A stretch of DNA of 64,000 nucleotides from Campylorhamphus procurvoides. Lineage: Eukaryota > Chordata > Aves > Passeriformes > Dendrocolaptidae. A model generated the notes under the pieces. That model saw nothing but the letters and a program-made list of their open reading frames with translations, ran no database searches and was not told the origin of the DNA. Both the position numbers and the translations under genes were made by a program. Location of the stretch: NCBI GenBank assembly GCA_013396655.1, contig WBMV01006439.1, forward strand, positions 248,001 to 312,000, written 5' to 3'. This document shows, in pieces, positions 29,201 through 44,200 of the stretch (position 1 is the first letter of the stretch; each line of letters opens with the position of its first letter).

Positions 29201-32200
29201 AAATCAGAGTATTTCAGAGCTGAACAACTGCATTTTTGGTGTTTGTTTCTACACTGTAACTAATACTCAGCATACAGCCTTCTCCAAGGCACCAAAATGT
29301 TTCACATCTAAAAGATATTTATTCCCTTGAATATATATCTAGATTTTACAATGACTTTAGAATACATTTAAAGTGTACAGTTAAGTGATATGGATTATTG
29401 TAAAAGTATACAAATAAACATCTTTTATTTCATAGATCTGCATTTGAAAATTTCAATGCAATGAAGTCACTTCCACTGGATGCTGCATTACTTTATCGAA
29501 GACTATCCCTGCCACTATGCCTTTGTCATAGGAGATACTTACTACTTTTTATTTGGAGAAAACATCATTCTTTGATAAATATTTCCATAAGTAGTAATAA
29601 TAATTAAAATAGACTAGTTTAACTCGAAAAATCTGGAATTTCTTTTATAGAAAAAGAACACCTTATAGAGAACAAAATGGTAAGAAAAGAAAATCGTCTC
29701 AGCTGTGGAAAACATAGCATCATTAACTTAACACCATTAAGTGTTGGTCTTGTCCCATGAAATACACATAATCTAAGCTAATTTTTTTAAGGAATGATGA
29801 GATACGAATATTGTAACAATACTCACAGCTTCCTAAGTTTATCTAGTCCAGAGAAAGCACCATTCATATCTTCAATAGTCCATGATATTTCATTGTTTTT
29901 CAGATCCCTGTTTAAGAGGGGAGGAGAAATCAAACCACAAAAACCTATTAAAAAGAACAACATATATACTTTTTCAACAGCACATTTTATTTGGAAAAAA
30001 GATTCTAAAATAGCTTTCTGGTAGGTTGGGTTTTTGTTTAGTTGGTTTTTGTGGGGTTTTTAAGAGAAACTTTTCCTGATTAACTATATAATTTCAATGT
30101 TTACTGAGAGACTGAGTCTTCGTACTTTTACGACTGATACTTAAAAAGATCACAAACTCAACATTTTTCAGAATCATTAGCAAACAAACCCCCAGTCCCC
30201 TCCAAGACTATTCAGATACAGAACTATCATAAAAGAAGGAGTGTCACAGGAAGGGAATGGATCAACTGTTGTCCCCTTGAAACAAAACACACTCATGTCT
30301 TTTCAAGTTCATAATATTAACATATAGAGAATGCCCAGAGAATCATTTTTACATCTCGAAACATCCACAACACTCACTCAATTATCTGTGAAGTATAAAG
30401 AGATTAGTGTACAGAGTGGTGTGTCAGCAAAGAATCAACCAGGTAGGACTAGAGGAGAAAGAAAAATCTATGAGGAAAAGCCTATTGCTTAATTCCCAGA
30501 CAACGTGCAATTGTCTGATTTCCGCTCTTTATGATCTACAACTGCTTGAATTTTTTTTTTAAAAAGGCATACGCCTCCCTGAACTGCATCTGTGCTAGAT
30601 GCCTAAAATGTGAGTATATAAGCAAAGCCCTGAAAGTAAAGTGTCAGCACCCATCTCAAAACCTAGAGGGAAAGGCAACCATTCCGCTCACCTGGCCAAC
30701 AGATGGGTCAATGGTACACAATGGGACAATTTTAATGAAGTGGAATGTATTTAGATTAGTTTACTTTGTTCTTCCCCTTCCTTTAAGAAAAGCCATTTCA
30801 AAACATGCTCAAATGTTTAGAGCAATTGTCCAGTTCGGCCATCTCCATCAGCACCCACAGCAATACACAGTTTTAAGTTTTGTCTTACTCCTACCATGAG
30901 GGAAAATGTTGATTCAGACATACAACTATTATCCAGATCCCTAAAGCTGTGGATAGCTGCCTTTGAATGGAGACGTGCCTTTCCCATAATAATGTTACTG
31001 AAAGTTTGTGTAATAATCACCACCATCCATCGTGCACAGACTTAACAAAAGAGGAACTCCTCATTTTCCCAACTATTCTGAAGAGAAATCTTACTGTAAG
31101 AAAAACATATGCTAATCAGGGGAAGGTAACAAAAGGTTCTTGTATATTTCATAAGGAAAAGAACTAAACTATAAACACTGAGGGTTTTTCCTTAAGGTTT
31201 TTGACCTTACAAATTGAGTTTGTCAACTTACAAAATCTGTAGACTGGAAAGTCCCCTGAAGGCACAATCAGCAATGTAATTTACTTTGTTGTTGCCAATA
31301 TACAATCCAACCAGCAGGCTTAAACCAACGAAGCTTGAATCATCTAACCTTGCTAATTGATTGAATGTCAAATCTCTGCAAATTTAAGAGGAAAAACAGC
31401 ATTTTAATGTTCATGCTGCAGTGCTTATTTAACTCAGTTCAACCCAGATGAATTTTCAGGGGGAGCATGTTTTTTCCCCCTTACAATTATCACAAAACCT
31501 ACTACGCTATTTTCGACCACACGGCTTGTGCATTGTTTCAAACAATTCACAAATTACTGCAGAATGAATTTCTTTCATTTGAAAATGACTGCGTTACAGC
31601 TTTAATACAGCTGGCACTGTGAAATGAAGCAGTCACAGCTGACTTCAACTTCTTTCAACAAAATTTAACTCTCTCATACAGAAAAGTTGTTGTCACCTTG
31701 GAAACTTTTTTTTTTTTTTTAAATTCACAGATCAGTGGTAAGAAGCTCATGCTTTGACATGTACCTCGCTGCCAAAACTGGTATAGAATAAAGTTACTCA
31801 CAGCTCACTGAGTTTTTGGCAAAATTCCCAGGCATCAGGACTGATCCTGCTGATGGCATTTTGACTGAGATGCAGTTGCTGCAGCATCAGCAAGCCATAA
31901 AGCCAGCCTTTGGTTACCTCTGTTAAATTGTTATGGTCCAGCTGCCTACAAACACACATAAACAGAAAAAAGACATAAGGCTCATAACTCAGCAGCATGC
32001 ATGCTTTGCTGCATGTCCACATCTGACTTTGTGACATTGGCTAGATAGCTACCACCTCTATTTATATCTGGAATTATATTCATGCATTCAGAAGGTGCTG
32101 CCCTACACATTCAATAGTGACTGTTTGCTGCTTTTCAAAACACACCAGAACAATTTAATTCAAAAACATCTGTAAATTTTACCAAGTAATTCTATTAATT

Positions 32201-35200
32201 TCTTGCAATTCAACTTAATGTTATTAGCAGAACCTCCCAGCAAAAGTCTGATACTTACAACACTTCCATGTTTGTCAATCCCCAGAAAGCACCATCCATG
32301 AGCCTCGTAACTCCATTTCTCTGAAGCTTTAGTGATTTCAAAGCTGGAAGTCCTTGGAAAGTAAGCCCATCTATTTTTTTGATTTTGTTGCGATTCAGTT
32401 CCCTGCATCAATAAAATTTACAGTTACAGCACAGTAATTTTACCTGCATGTCAACAACCTTTCTTCCCTCCCTGGAAACAGTCTTTATGCTTTTCTTGCA
32501 CATAAAACAGAGACAAGAAGGAATAAAATTCCAACATTTTATTGTAATATGTTATGTTTAACCATGTTAATACTATTCTGCCTTTCTGATACTGAGGACA
32601 AATACTCAGTAGTTCCTTGATTTTCAGACTTTAAGAATCCCTGTAGACCTAGATGTCACAGTTAAGCCTGTTCACAAATTCAAAAGTGAAAGCAAGTTCC
32701 TGATGTTATTCAGCAGTAGAGCTGTTAAGGTTAGCTTATAACTGCAACAAATAATTGGTCAGAAGGAAAAGGTTAATATTTTAGTTGTGATAACTAGGCA
32801 AAAATCAATATCCTGGGTGACCCCTCTCTTTCTTAAGCTGGAGCCAAGCATTCGTTACATATTTCTCCTTCCTAATCCACAGGTAGTTACATAAAGCACC
32901 TTTCCTCTTCCTCAAGTGGTCTGGGCACTCACCCTTCTGCCACTACACACAGCCTTTGCAGGTCAGAAACTGGGACCAATCCCGTGAGGGTGATATAAGG
33001 CATAACTAGCTGTAGGGCAAGCTGCAATGATAGTAGTTCTCAATATTTGCTATTTTCCTGCTGGTCCTTCTTGACTCCAAACCCCGCACCAACCCTCAGG
33101 CAGCCTCCTGACATGTGAAAAGGGAACTCTAGCATCACACAGGCAAAAAGAACTATTTTAACTAGTTTTGTAACAGGGAATTGTGAAATAACCATAATTT
33201 GCTAAAATAACAGTTTATCTGTTAGTAACAACCAAAACATAGTATAAAGAGACAAGATCAGACAATACTAAGAAAAGGCCCTCATATAACATATGATCAT
33301 TTGCTCCTTCAAGAAAGTCTTAGACGTATCAAACTAAGAAGAATCCTCTCCTTCCAAAACTTACTTTCCCAGGCACAGTAAAGGCCTAAATAATTCTCTT
33401 CTCATAGTTATACCACCATTATTTTTCAGAGTCTCAGCCCTGTAAGATTTCAGCTCTCCTCTATGGCAACCTGACACAAAACTGACTGGGTTACAGAGAC
33501 CTGCTAGAGAACCCTCCTCCTCCTCTTGTGTTTAAATATGAATATGCAGTGAAGAACATTCAGTAAGAACAGGCTTCAGTTCTTTCCCACTCTTCTCTGA
33601 ATACTTCTTTCAGGTGATAACACAAGTTTTTAGCCTTCTTTGCAGTTAGCTGCCCAACATAACTAGGTCAGCATACCAATTGTGGACAAGTGGAACATTT
33701 TTAGGCAAGAATATCACCAAAATCCAAAATTTCAGTTGAATCTAAAAACCAAGATCATCAAAAAAACCTGAGCTTTGAGGGTTGTTCTCATACTCTTCTA
33801 CTGATGTTTGAGTCAAATTTTTCCTTCACTTGTATACAGATGACACACTGTTTCCAGATGTGTCAAGCATCCTAACACTTCAGTGTTCTTATGACCTTCA
33901 AGGTTAACCTAAGAGAGTTTGACATTTTTAACCCTTGACTATCTGATATGGAAAATAATTATCCAAGATTTGACAAAGCGTTGCCCATCCTTATGTCCAC
34001 TTCCTGGACACTTTATACACTTTTCAATAAAAAAAAAATCCCAAATCTCATATTAAACAACTTTACTATTTATTCAGTAAAACATTTATGGACAGCATTG
34101 TATCAGTGAAGCCAAAGGTCTATTTACTCAAACATATAATTTATTGCCATACCTTCTGAAAGCAAATTAATTAATTTCACCACAAAAGTACAAAATAAGT
34201 AAATGACTGCTGCAGAGAACTATGTAAGTTTGCTTCACTTACTATTTTCGCCGTGTTTTTTTACAGGAATATTGCTATTACCCCTTCTCCAGCCTTTTTT
34301 TTTCCTTTTCTTTTAATATGCAAACAATTTTAAACATAAAGACTATTCACATCTCACCAACATATAAAACTAGTTTTGTTTAGTCCAACACTACAGTTAG
34401 TAAGGATTGCAGTAATATGTTTTCTGTGTCTGTCTCACTCTGCCTCTGGTTAAATTAAAGGCTAAAGTTCAAGCACTGCCAGTGCTTTGGAAAACCTGAA
34501 AACAATTAGTCAGTTGTACGTCCCACTTACAGGTGCTGCAGATGGGAAAGTTTAAACATCTTTTGAGGAATTGCTGAAATTTTGTTCCTGTTCAGTTTCA
34601 ATACTTGAAGTGTGGCAGACAAATTGTCAAAGGTACCAGGCTCCATGGAGGTTATTCGATTATTGTTAATATACCTGTTGGAACAATGTCTAGAAGGTTA
34701 AATTTACAGTTGTTTTTAAAATTCTTAATACCAAGTAGTGAAAAACTAAGCTCTTGTGGTTCTTACTCATTTATAAATGGAATTAATTTATCATTTCAAT
34801 TAGAGCTCTTGATAGCTTATTCTATAGTCAAATACTCTTTCACCACCAACATTTTGCACTAGTCTGCAAAAGTGTCATAATGGAAGAAGACAACATGTTT
34901 CAACCCCATTACTTTATTCTTAACTCAGTATAGCCCTGGCACTGCAATATTCCTGATGAAGGACTGAAAGTGGGTTCACAAAAAGTCTATTGAACTCCAT
35001 GTAACTTCAAACTAGCCTATACATGGGGAACTTAAACTCATTTTGTTATACAATTATTTCTCTCAAGATAATAGCCTTAGGTTATTTTATGAACTAAAAC
35101 ATCTCACTGTAACCAGTCATATTCAAGTTAGCATCTTATGTTAAGCTGAACAGGTGAAAGTAGAAATATTTAATATTGGTCTAATTAAAAAAAAAATTTT

Positions 35201-38200
35201 AGTAACTTAACAAACAGCTGCCAATCTAAGTTTCCCAAAAAGTTTTTTGAAAGTAACCAGAAAAAGAAAAAAAAATATGAAGTTTTACTTACAGATACTT
35301 GAGCTGTAATGATGGAAATGATGAAATTCTTAGCTCCGATATGTTGTTGTTGCTCAAGTCCAAAGTTTCTAAACTTTGAAATGGCTTCAGATGTTCAGAC
35401 AAAATGTTGGCAATCTTGTTACTGCTCCTGAAATTTAAGGGCAGTAGACAAAAGATAGTCATTTCCAGAGTAAACACCTATTAACTGTACAACTCTGCCA
35501 AGAGTTAGTTCTTCATTCCCCTACTTGATAATAATTTCTCATTATAAGAAAACTAATAAAGTATGTTCTCTATACATAACACTAATTTCTAGCTATCTGA
35601 AATCACAAATTGGAATACTCCAAATAATTGCTCATTAATATTTCTTAAAACATAATCCCAGGAAACAATAAAAAATTGCAATATAATCCAATAATTGCAA
35701 TTCATTGCTTTTAAAACAAGATGTAAAACTCTACAATCATTGTTTCTGAACTGTAGAAATACCTGGTATTTGTATGGAACAGTATGTCACAGTACTGTAA
35801 TGAAATGAGATTAGAGTTGTTTTCTATTTAAAGCAAATTAATATCCTAGAAGACAGACATAGTTGCTTCTAGTTTTTTGAAAACTCCCTTGGCATGAAAG
35901 TCAGACAATTTCAAAAAAAAAAGAGGTGGATTAGGAAAGATGGATGACAGCGCACCGCTTCTGAGAAACATTCTATAATTATGCAATTAGACCTAGTATT
36001 TCATCCGACAGATTTTTCTAGTGAGTTGGCAAAGAACAAAATTTTCACTTATTAGAGCTCATTACAGGAGTTTTGGACTGCATGTCAGGTCAAACCTCAG
36101 CTAGGCAACACACCCAATTCAACAGCAAGTAGTCTGCAACTGTTTAAAGACGTGGGTATTGAAGTCTGCTATAAGGAACACCCCTCTTTCATTTCCAATG
36201 GCATGTACTTTTTCCAGCGATCCTACTTCCTATTCATACCCAGCACCCTACCAGTTTTTCCATCTGAGTTGCATAACGTACAGAATCCTACACGCACATC
36301 AGCAACATGAACTGGGTTATTTGTTTGGGGTTAACTGTACATAGGTGAAAGCAGATCATGACCATGAGCCTTGTTACCTTGGGAAGTTCAAGTCAGCTCT
36401 AGCTATGGTATATCCTGTACCTTGTATGATGAACTATCAAAATTTAGGAACCTTCCCTAGCTCCTAGAAATTGCAGGCAAAAGCACTTACAGTAAAACTA
36501 TCAACAAGAATGTTGATTCTGGGAGGTGTTCACCTTTAGTGGAAATACTTGCTCTGGATCAAATAGTAAGTCACACATGAGGGTAGCATGGACAACCCTC
36601 ATGTATTCCAGGGGTGTGGGGGGACTACTGCTCAAGACAAAAAAGTCTGAACTCAGAAAGTGAACCAGAAGTTAGATTAATGGGCTTTCTGACCACATGT
36701 GGGAACGGGTAAGTGATCTTGCAGCCACTCCAACACTGAGCCTGTATCACGTTTCATTCCTCAGGCTGTTTGCAGAGGTACACTGCATTTTTTAACTCTT
36801 AGTTGAAAGTATTTATAATAAATGGAAACAAATTACTTTAATAAAAAACAACAAACACCACCACCATGTGTCCAGTTCCACTGGCCAAATAAGACTGTGA
36901 GTTAGATAACAGGTCATAGAGCCTTGCCTTTATGCATTAGTTTGTTTATAAGGTAATTACTATCAAGGTATTAAAACTGCCAATTACTTGAGTGACGAAT
37001 AAAATTTTCCTTGCAGTAAAAGTGTGCTCCAGCAGAAGCCAGCAATTTCCTGAACTGCACGCCTCCTAAATTGCAGTTGTGAAAGTGTTCAGTTATAAGA
37101 CAGCTTGCACAGTGCTGTCTTTGTGTCAGCACTGCTCCATGAAACAGAAATTCCTCACAACTGGCAGGATAATAGCTCCTGTATTACAAAGTTTAGTTGG
37201 ACCTAATGGAACCAAATAAAACTCTTACACACAGCCTTCAGATTAGCACTTATACTGACTGGCAAATTACCTGACATAGACCAGGTTACAACAAAAACAA
37301 TCAAACAAAAAAAAATCCAGCTTGTTTGTTTCAGGGAACATTTTTTTTATCAGAGATGGTAAGGCCATATTGTGCAGAGAAAAACAACTTCTTTTGTTCA
37401 CTAAAACTGCATTGCCTTAAAGTCCTAGTCCATTTCACAACAAAAATCAAACCAGCCTTCACTGCACCTTCCTGCTTACTCATATTTGTAGAAGCAACTC
37501 AACTGCAAAGTAGCTCAATGGTTTACTCTTTATTGCTCCAACAGCCTCGTCCAGTTTCTCTTCAAAAAAACCTAAGTGTTTTAACTCACACCTGGAAGGA
37601 GGTTACTCAGTGCCAATGACATTCAAGTAGTTCTAATTTAAGGCCCAATTTGAGTTAAAATTAGAAACTTCAACTCTAAATTGATTTTTCTTCATAATCA
37701 TCACTTAAGTAAATCAGATAAAAACAACATATCTTTCATGTAACTGCCAAATCACCATCAAAATTAGTCAAGAAGGACATGTTTGAAAACACTGGCCTAT
37801 CTAATTGTCAATACAGAAACAAACAGTATGTTGGCAAAATAATATAAAAGTTTGTTGACTTACAGGAGCTTGGGGGGAAGAAACCCTAAAAGAAAATATT
37901 TCCAGAGAAATGCTGTTATTGCTGCGCTCAGACAAAAGGAGCTGCACACACCCCACTGGCTTAATTTCACAGACACTAAAGGAAATCAGAGAAACAGAAA
38001 GCCCTTGCAACAAGAGAACCAGCACATCAAGTTCTCCCAGCAGCAGACCTGCAGCAATTTGATAACAATTTCTTCATATGCAAGGAACAGCAACATGTTG
38101 CAGTTTCATTACAACTTCTCCTGTTACAGCTAAAGCAGCAGGAGCACCAAGCAACCCAGACAAACCTGCCAAAAATATCTGCATGAATTTGAACATGCCT

Positions 38201-41200
38201 TTAGCTATTTTCAGTGCCTATACCCTGACTTGCAGCAAAAAAACCCACACAAGCCATTGACCCATGAGTGCATACAGCCTGATTTAATTTCTCTTACATA
38301 AGCCTTTGTGAATACCAGCTTAAGACAGAATATCAGTTTTTCATTATGGATATGAGAAACCTTAGATTTCCCTCTCAGAATCCATGACTTTAACCACACC
38401 ACCGAGCCAAAACATCTATAAGAGCCCTATCAATCATGATCTCAAGATTTATTCTATATAAACAACAGCTACAACATATCTGATGTATTGACTTGTACTT
38501 TCCTTTTCTCTTGGGAAATACAAAGCAGGACAGAAACTTCTGTATCCATTTTGTTGAGGATGCAGTTAGCACAGTTTTTAAAGATCTAAGATCTTTAAAA
38601 CTGAGTATCTGTTTTTATCTGAGTGTCTTTAAAACTGACTATCTCTTGATCACGATTGTCAGTATGCAATGTTTTCTACCTAAGAGCAATATCCTTGCAA
38701 GCTTCATGACTCTGATCCTGCAACATGGAGAACCCAACTCATTAACAGATTAAGACCTAAAGCCCTACCTTTTATTTCTATTTGAAATCCCAGTATAAAA
38801 AACACTTGCATTTTCACCTCAAGCATATGTCTTTCTTCCAGACAGATCCTGATCTGCTGCGTTTTGAAAACCTCTTAGTAATATCCTACCCTATTATCCT
38901 TACAAGGAGCATCTATAGGAGCCTCGAGGTGGAGCAATCTGGTAAAATCAAGTTGTCTAGAAAGGTGGTTTTGGAGAACTGCCTTCATTGCAGCCTGTTC
39001 TCCAAGGCTAGATGTTAGATGCAAAGTAAATGTTTTAACATCTATGTGATTCTGGACTAATACAGTATCTCCTGTCCCTGAACTAAGCTTTGAAAGGTAG
39101 AATATATTAAATCTGAGTCACAAACAAATGAAATCACAGTAGTCTCTTGCTGCTAAGAGGTCACGTAAAGAGAAAAAACCCACCCTGTTAGGGCTAGATT
39201 TAACTTTCTGTGCAGTGCTGAAGCCAAGACACTGGGGTTCACAGATGTTTAGTTTGACCATCTTGTGCTTGTACGGCTTCCAGACTTGAGCTGTTTTGGA
39301 GGCAGCCTTATCAGAGCACAGGCAAAGCAGACATGACTGTCCATATCTAAGCATGCTCTGAGTGGTCTCCATTACGTGCCACTACAACTCACAGCCTCCC
39401 TTTAAATTTTTCTGGTTGTTTCACCTGTTCTTTCCTCCACTCACCCACTGACATCATATGCCTCCTGGCATATCATCTATTGTTTCTTGTACTTCCACTC
39501 CTGCCCTCTCAAACTCCTTTGGACTTTGGGCACTCTGGTAAGAAACAATGATGGCAACACACCAAGTGGAAGCAAATTGAAGCAAAAAGAAAAAAAAATT
39601 GGTACTAAAGGTGAAAGATCAACACTGTAAAGTGCTGGAAGATATATGCTTTGTGGGTTTTGCATAAGACTGGACAATTCAAGGAGCACATATCAGAAGA
39701 GCTTCAGTAACTACTACAAGAAGAAACAGCAAAAAGGTTCTTTTTTTCTTCAATTTCTACTCATTGACGACTAAAACTAGTCAGATTGTAATGAACAATT
39801 ACATCATTTAAAATACTGAAATTGTGGTTTCAAGCTGAACATTATCCTTAAAAAGACCCTGATACCAAAGAATATTCTGGGTTGGAAGGGACCCACAAGG
39901 GTCATCAAGTCCAGCTTCTAAGTGAATGACCCACACAGGGGATTGAACTCACGACCTCAGTGTTATTAGCACCAAGTTTTAACCAACCGAGCTAATCTCA
40001 AATACCTAACAAGACTACATGCTCTTCTCACCATTAAGACACCTAACCACACTGAATTAAGAAAATCTAGGTGTTTTAATCTTTTCAACTATGAGACATA
40101 GAAATATTTCAAGTGATACTGTTTTTCTCGAAGACAAAGCTGCCAGAAACAGAGCCAGGATTCTGGCTCACTTCCAGTCCTACTGGTAGGTCTACAATTC
40201 TGATGCCTCTTTCACACACAAGCTTCTTGCATTCCTTACATCAAGTAGCTCTCTTCCTTTTGAAGGTCTCCTTCATTCCATCATCCATGCCTCTCTTTGC
40301 TCTTTCAAGGCAGTTGTCAACAAGTCTCTGCTTTTATATTTTGTGGGGTTTATGGTATACAGGCATAAGGTTGAAAATGAAAACTCAGAACTCTGTAGGC
40401 TGATACCTTGTTCAAAACTTGAAACCAAAGGTTTATTGATTTCCAAATCAAACATAAACTGGGAAAAGGGAAAGAGAAGGATGCAGACTGAAACAGCCCT
40501 GTGATCAGAGATATTTTCATCATCAAAAGTAAGACAGAAGCAAATCCAAACTTTCAAACACATGATACTTCCACCGTACTTCTGATTCCACAGTACCAAT
40601 ATGCAACTAATTAAGCTTTTCTTCCAAACTCTCTTAATACCCTGAAGTCTGTTTCCCATTCAGTTTTCTGGCTTTTCCAAAATAATCACAATTTACTTAG
40701 CATGGGATAGGCAAGTGAATGTGTAAGTTCATCTCTTTACTTTAACAACTCTAAATAAGAACAATGCAGGCATAACTATTTTGGCATGAGCTGACAACAG
40801 GAATAACAGCCCACTGCAGACTTCGTGTGCTCTGGGACTGTTAGTTAATGCTAAAATCTTTGAGAATTTTAAGTACGACCTAGATTAAACTCAGCATAGT
40901 GTCCTCTGGTATTATAGCCTCTTTCTAACCTGCTGTATAGAGTCACTAAGTAAAAACACCTATCCTTTACTGCTACAGAGCTAACCCTCCCGTTTGGAGG
41001 ATGAAGAGCATAGTCTAGGCACTTTAGTCCGCACACTTGTCTCAATCTACCCCTAACCTCAACTGTTAACACAAGTTGAGGAATGTTCTCCTATCCACTT
41101 CTCTTTCGCTCAAGGCACAAGTCATTTCACTGCTCTATTGTAATCACCACATACCAGTTCTCTAAAATATAATCCAAATATTTATGCCTGACCTCTTAGC

Positions 41201-44200
41201 TTCATTCTCACCTCCCTTACTTTCCATACTGTATGCCCTGCAACTCATACCTCCTCCGTGGTAAAATTCCTACCACTCTTCCATTTTGTCACACCAGAAC
41301 AAATGTTCTCTATTTTTCTAGTCCATTATTATTTTTAATTAGTTTTTTTCTTTCATACTGTGATCAGAAAGTCATGACAGATTTTTCCACTGCAAATAGC
41401 TCATAAAATCTGCATTCTTTTCCATTCTCATTGCAAAAGTATTCATCAAGACTCTCACTCACTATATATTTTTGCTATCACAAACTCTGGGTTTCTACAT
41501 CTTCCCTTTCCCATCATTTGGCCTAAATTGCTGTGATAAAAATCGAGTTTCCATGTCTGAGTCTGACTAAGACAGGTTTCTTTTCAAATTCTTTCATTTA
41601 CTTCCTTTTTAAGTCTCCACACCAAATGTCCAAGACTGGAAGAACTAATTCCAGTAAGTTTTCTTTGCTCTAGCTTTTTGCTCACAACTTCAGCCCAAGT
41701 CACACATGGTTTACCACCACACTCATTTTTGGGACATTCTCCAAGGAGCCTTATGCCTGAAGCCCAGTCTGGCATTCCTCTATCCTTTCTTTCAATCCTT
41801 CTTCAAAACAAACTCTTCTAGGCAGCATCCAAATCTTAATCCTTCCCATAATAAAGTGGTAGCTGAAGAGATGACAAGGATGTAAAATATTTGACCGTTT
41901 TCTTAATATCGGGAGCCAGACTTCAGTTTAGCATGCTAGCTTTATAAACACACAATACCACTTTCTCTGGCAAGCATAGAAGGGAAAGGCATTCACTCCT
42001 ACTGAATGTAAGCTTTCATTTTGAGGAGTTTCATCTAAACATCTCTCTTGCAACTGTAGCTTTCTAAATGCAAACTGAGGAAGCGTTCTCCCAGATTTTA
42101 CACACAGCTTCCACTCCCAGACTACCGCGAGATGACAAAGAGGCAGATTTCTCATACCTACCCCTATTCCAAACACCTTTGCATACGTGGATTATAAAAA
42201 AAAAACCTTGTCTTTAGAGAAGGCCCTTCACAGGAGTTTGATTTACTCCCACACATTGCAAACTATTATTCGTATTTCCAAATTGCCAGCTGGGACAAAT
42301 GTATAATCTATTTTACATGTTTGCTTCAATTAGTTGAATTTTACTGTTCAAAATGACTATCTGAAGCCTGATCTATGATATCCATTATCACATAACATAC
42401 ATAAATACACTTTTCTGCATTTTAAACAGAAATTTATGCACAATACTGAAAAAAAAATCCCTTCTAAATAGGATAAGGGATTAATTGCCACTTTTCTTCA
42501 GTAACTATGTTTGTGCATGAAGTTAGATAAGTAATCAGACTAGTTTTGTAGTGGCTGATCAGAAAGCTACATCAGAAAGCTAAAGCTGAAACAATTTTAC
42601 TTACTATGAAAGCTTGTAACTCCTGCAGTCATCTAGGACGGGCTACTTTAACAGGCCTTTTGTCCTGTTTTTTTGCCCCAACCTATCTTTTTTGTTCCTT
42701 TACCCTTTTAAACATCCAGGACACAAGACATGTCTTCACACGATGAATTTAAACTCAGCACATATCAACAGAAAGATATTGCAAAACAAAGGCTTGTGGA
42801 TTCAGTTCATCACCTAACAAACACATGGATGCATTTCGAGAAACTGCCTCAATTTTGGTAGCACTTTTCACTGTCTCAGAACTCAAAAGTGAATGGCCAC
42901 TGCTTTAAAGGCATCCTGTACAGATGGAGTTATAGGGTTACCTCAGCAGAGCAGACAAAAACCTCTGCCATGTTGCAAATCCTCTACTTCTCGTATGATC
43001 AAAAGATTTCACATTCTGAAAAAAGTGAAGTGGGAACATAATACAAATCACACATTAATGTAAAATTAGAAAAACATTCCCAAACTGTGAATCATCCATG
43101 CTCCCTTTAACTTCCGCACCATGAGTTTTGCATTTTCCACTCTGGCTTTATTAACCAAATATTTGTTTGTGTTCTAGACTAACATAATTGGCCTTTACAA
43201 CATAAGCCACAAGGGTATTTTCATTTAAATCACCTTCACGGTTTGTACTAGTGCCTTTAGATAAAATATTTTCTATTCAATAAAATGTAAAATCACAAGT
43301 TTATCTAGAACATCTCGTTGGTGAAAACTAGTTTAATGGTAGAATTTCCCTATGCACACCGAAGACTTGGCTGTGAATAGCTTTTCTAGTCCTTACAGAA
43401 AGCAAGATGACTACTGCATAACATAGCCTGGACACGGGTAATAAGAAATATGGGGTTTTTTAATATTAGTTCCACACATACATTTTGATTAGAATAGTAA
43501 AATCTAGTTAGAGAGGCAGGATACTCTAATACTCAGGACTGCTCTGCTCCATCAAAGTCATGGCTGCGTTCCATTTACCCCAGTACTTAAGGATATAGAG
43601 CACTGATGATGATGGATGGTACCTATAATTACATATATTTATAGATTCTGCAAGTAAAAGTAGCATGGGTTTATTTAAACTGTATATCCTTTAAATATAA
43701 AAATTTAAACAGCATTGCAGCATTTGCAAATCAACATCCTTCTCCTTACAAAGCACTAATAACACTAAAAGTTGTTAACGTTGTCAGAAAACTTTAATGC
43801 AAAACACCTATACAAATGGCAGTTGTTAGTTAAACACAAGCAGGCCTTCCATGCGAGGCTATTGTATCTATATCACTTGGTTTCAATTTATTTCTGGATT
43901 AAACCTAGTACAAACCTACAACTGTGACAGACCTAAAAGACAATACTAGTTTTCTTCTCAGCATAACATCACTAATTCAAGCACATTCTCAGGATAAATA
44001 CAAGAGGACTGGTGTATCTTGCATAAGGAATGTCATTAGAATGGAAACTAAATTCAGAACCTTTGCTTGTTCTCCTGCAATGAGGTCATTAGTGCCCATT
44101 TTTATACCTAACAAAAAAAGTAATCCATCTATCTTGAAATGGTAAAAAATAAATTGCTTTTTCGCCCAGAAATGAAGAATTTTCTACTACAACCATTTAA

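Noticed and set aside
30531..30899. 122-codon plus-strand open frame in LRIG3 intron 8
   Set aside because: Antisense to the gene, low-complexity start, no domain; length is within chance for this amount of sequence.
39940..39999. Possible functional tRNA-Ile gene
   Set aside because: The acceptor stem and B box are degraded and the sequence continues into a CR1-like tail, so it is a SINE.
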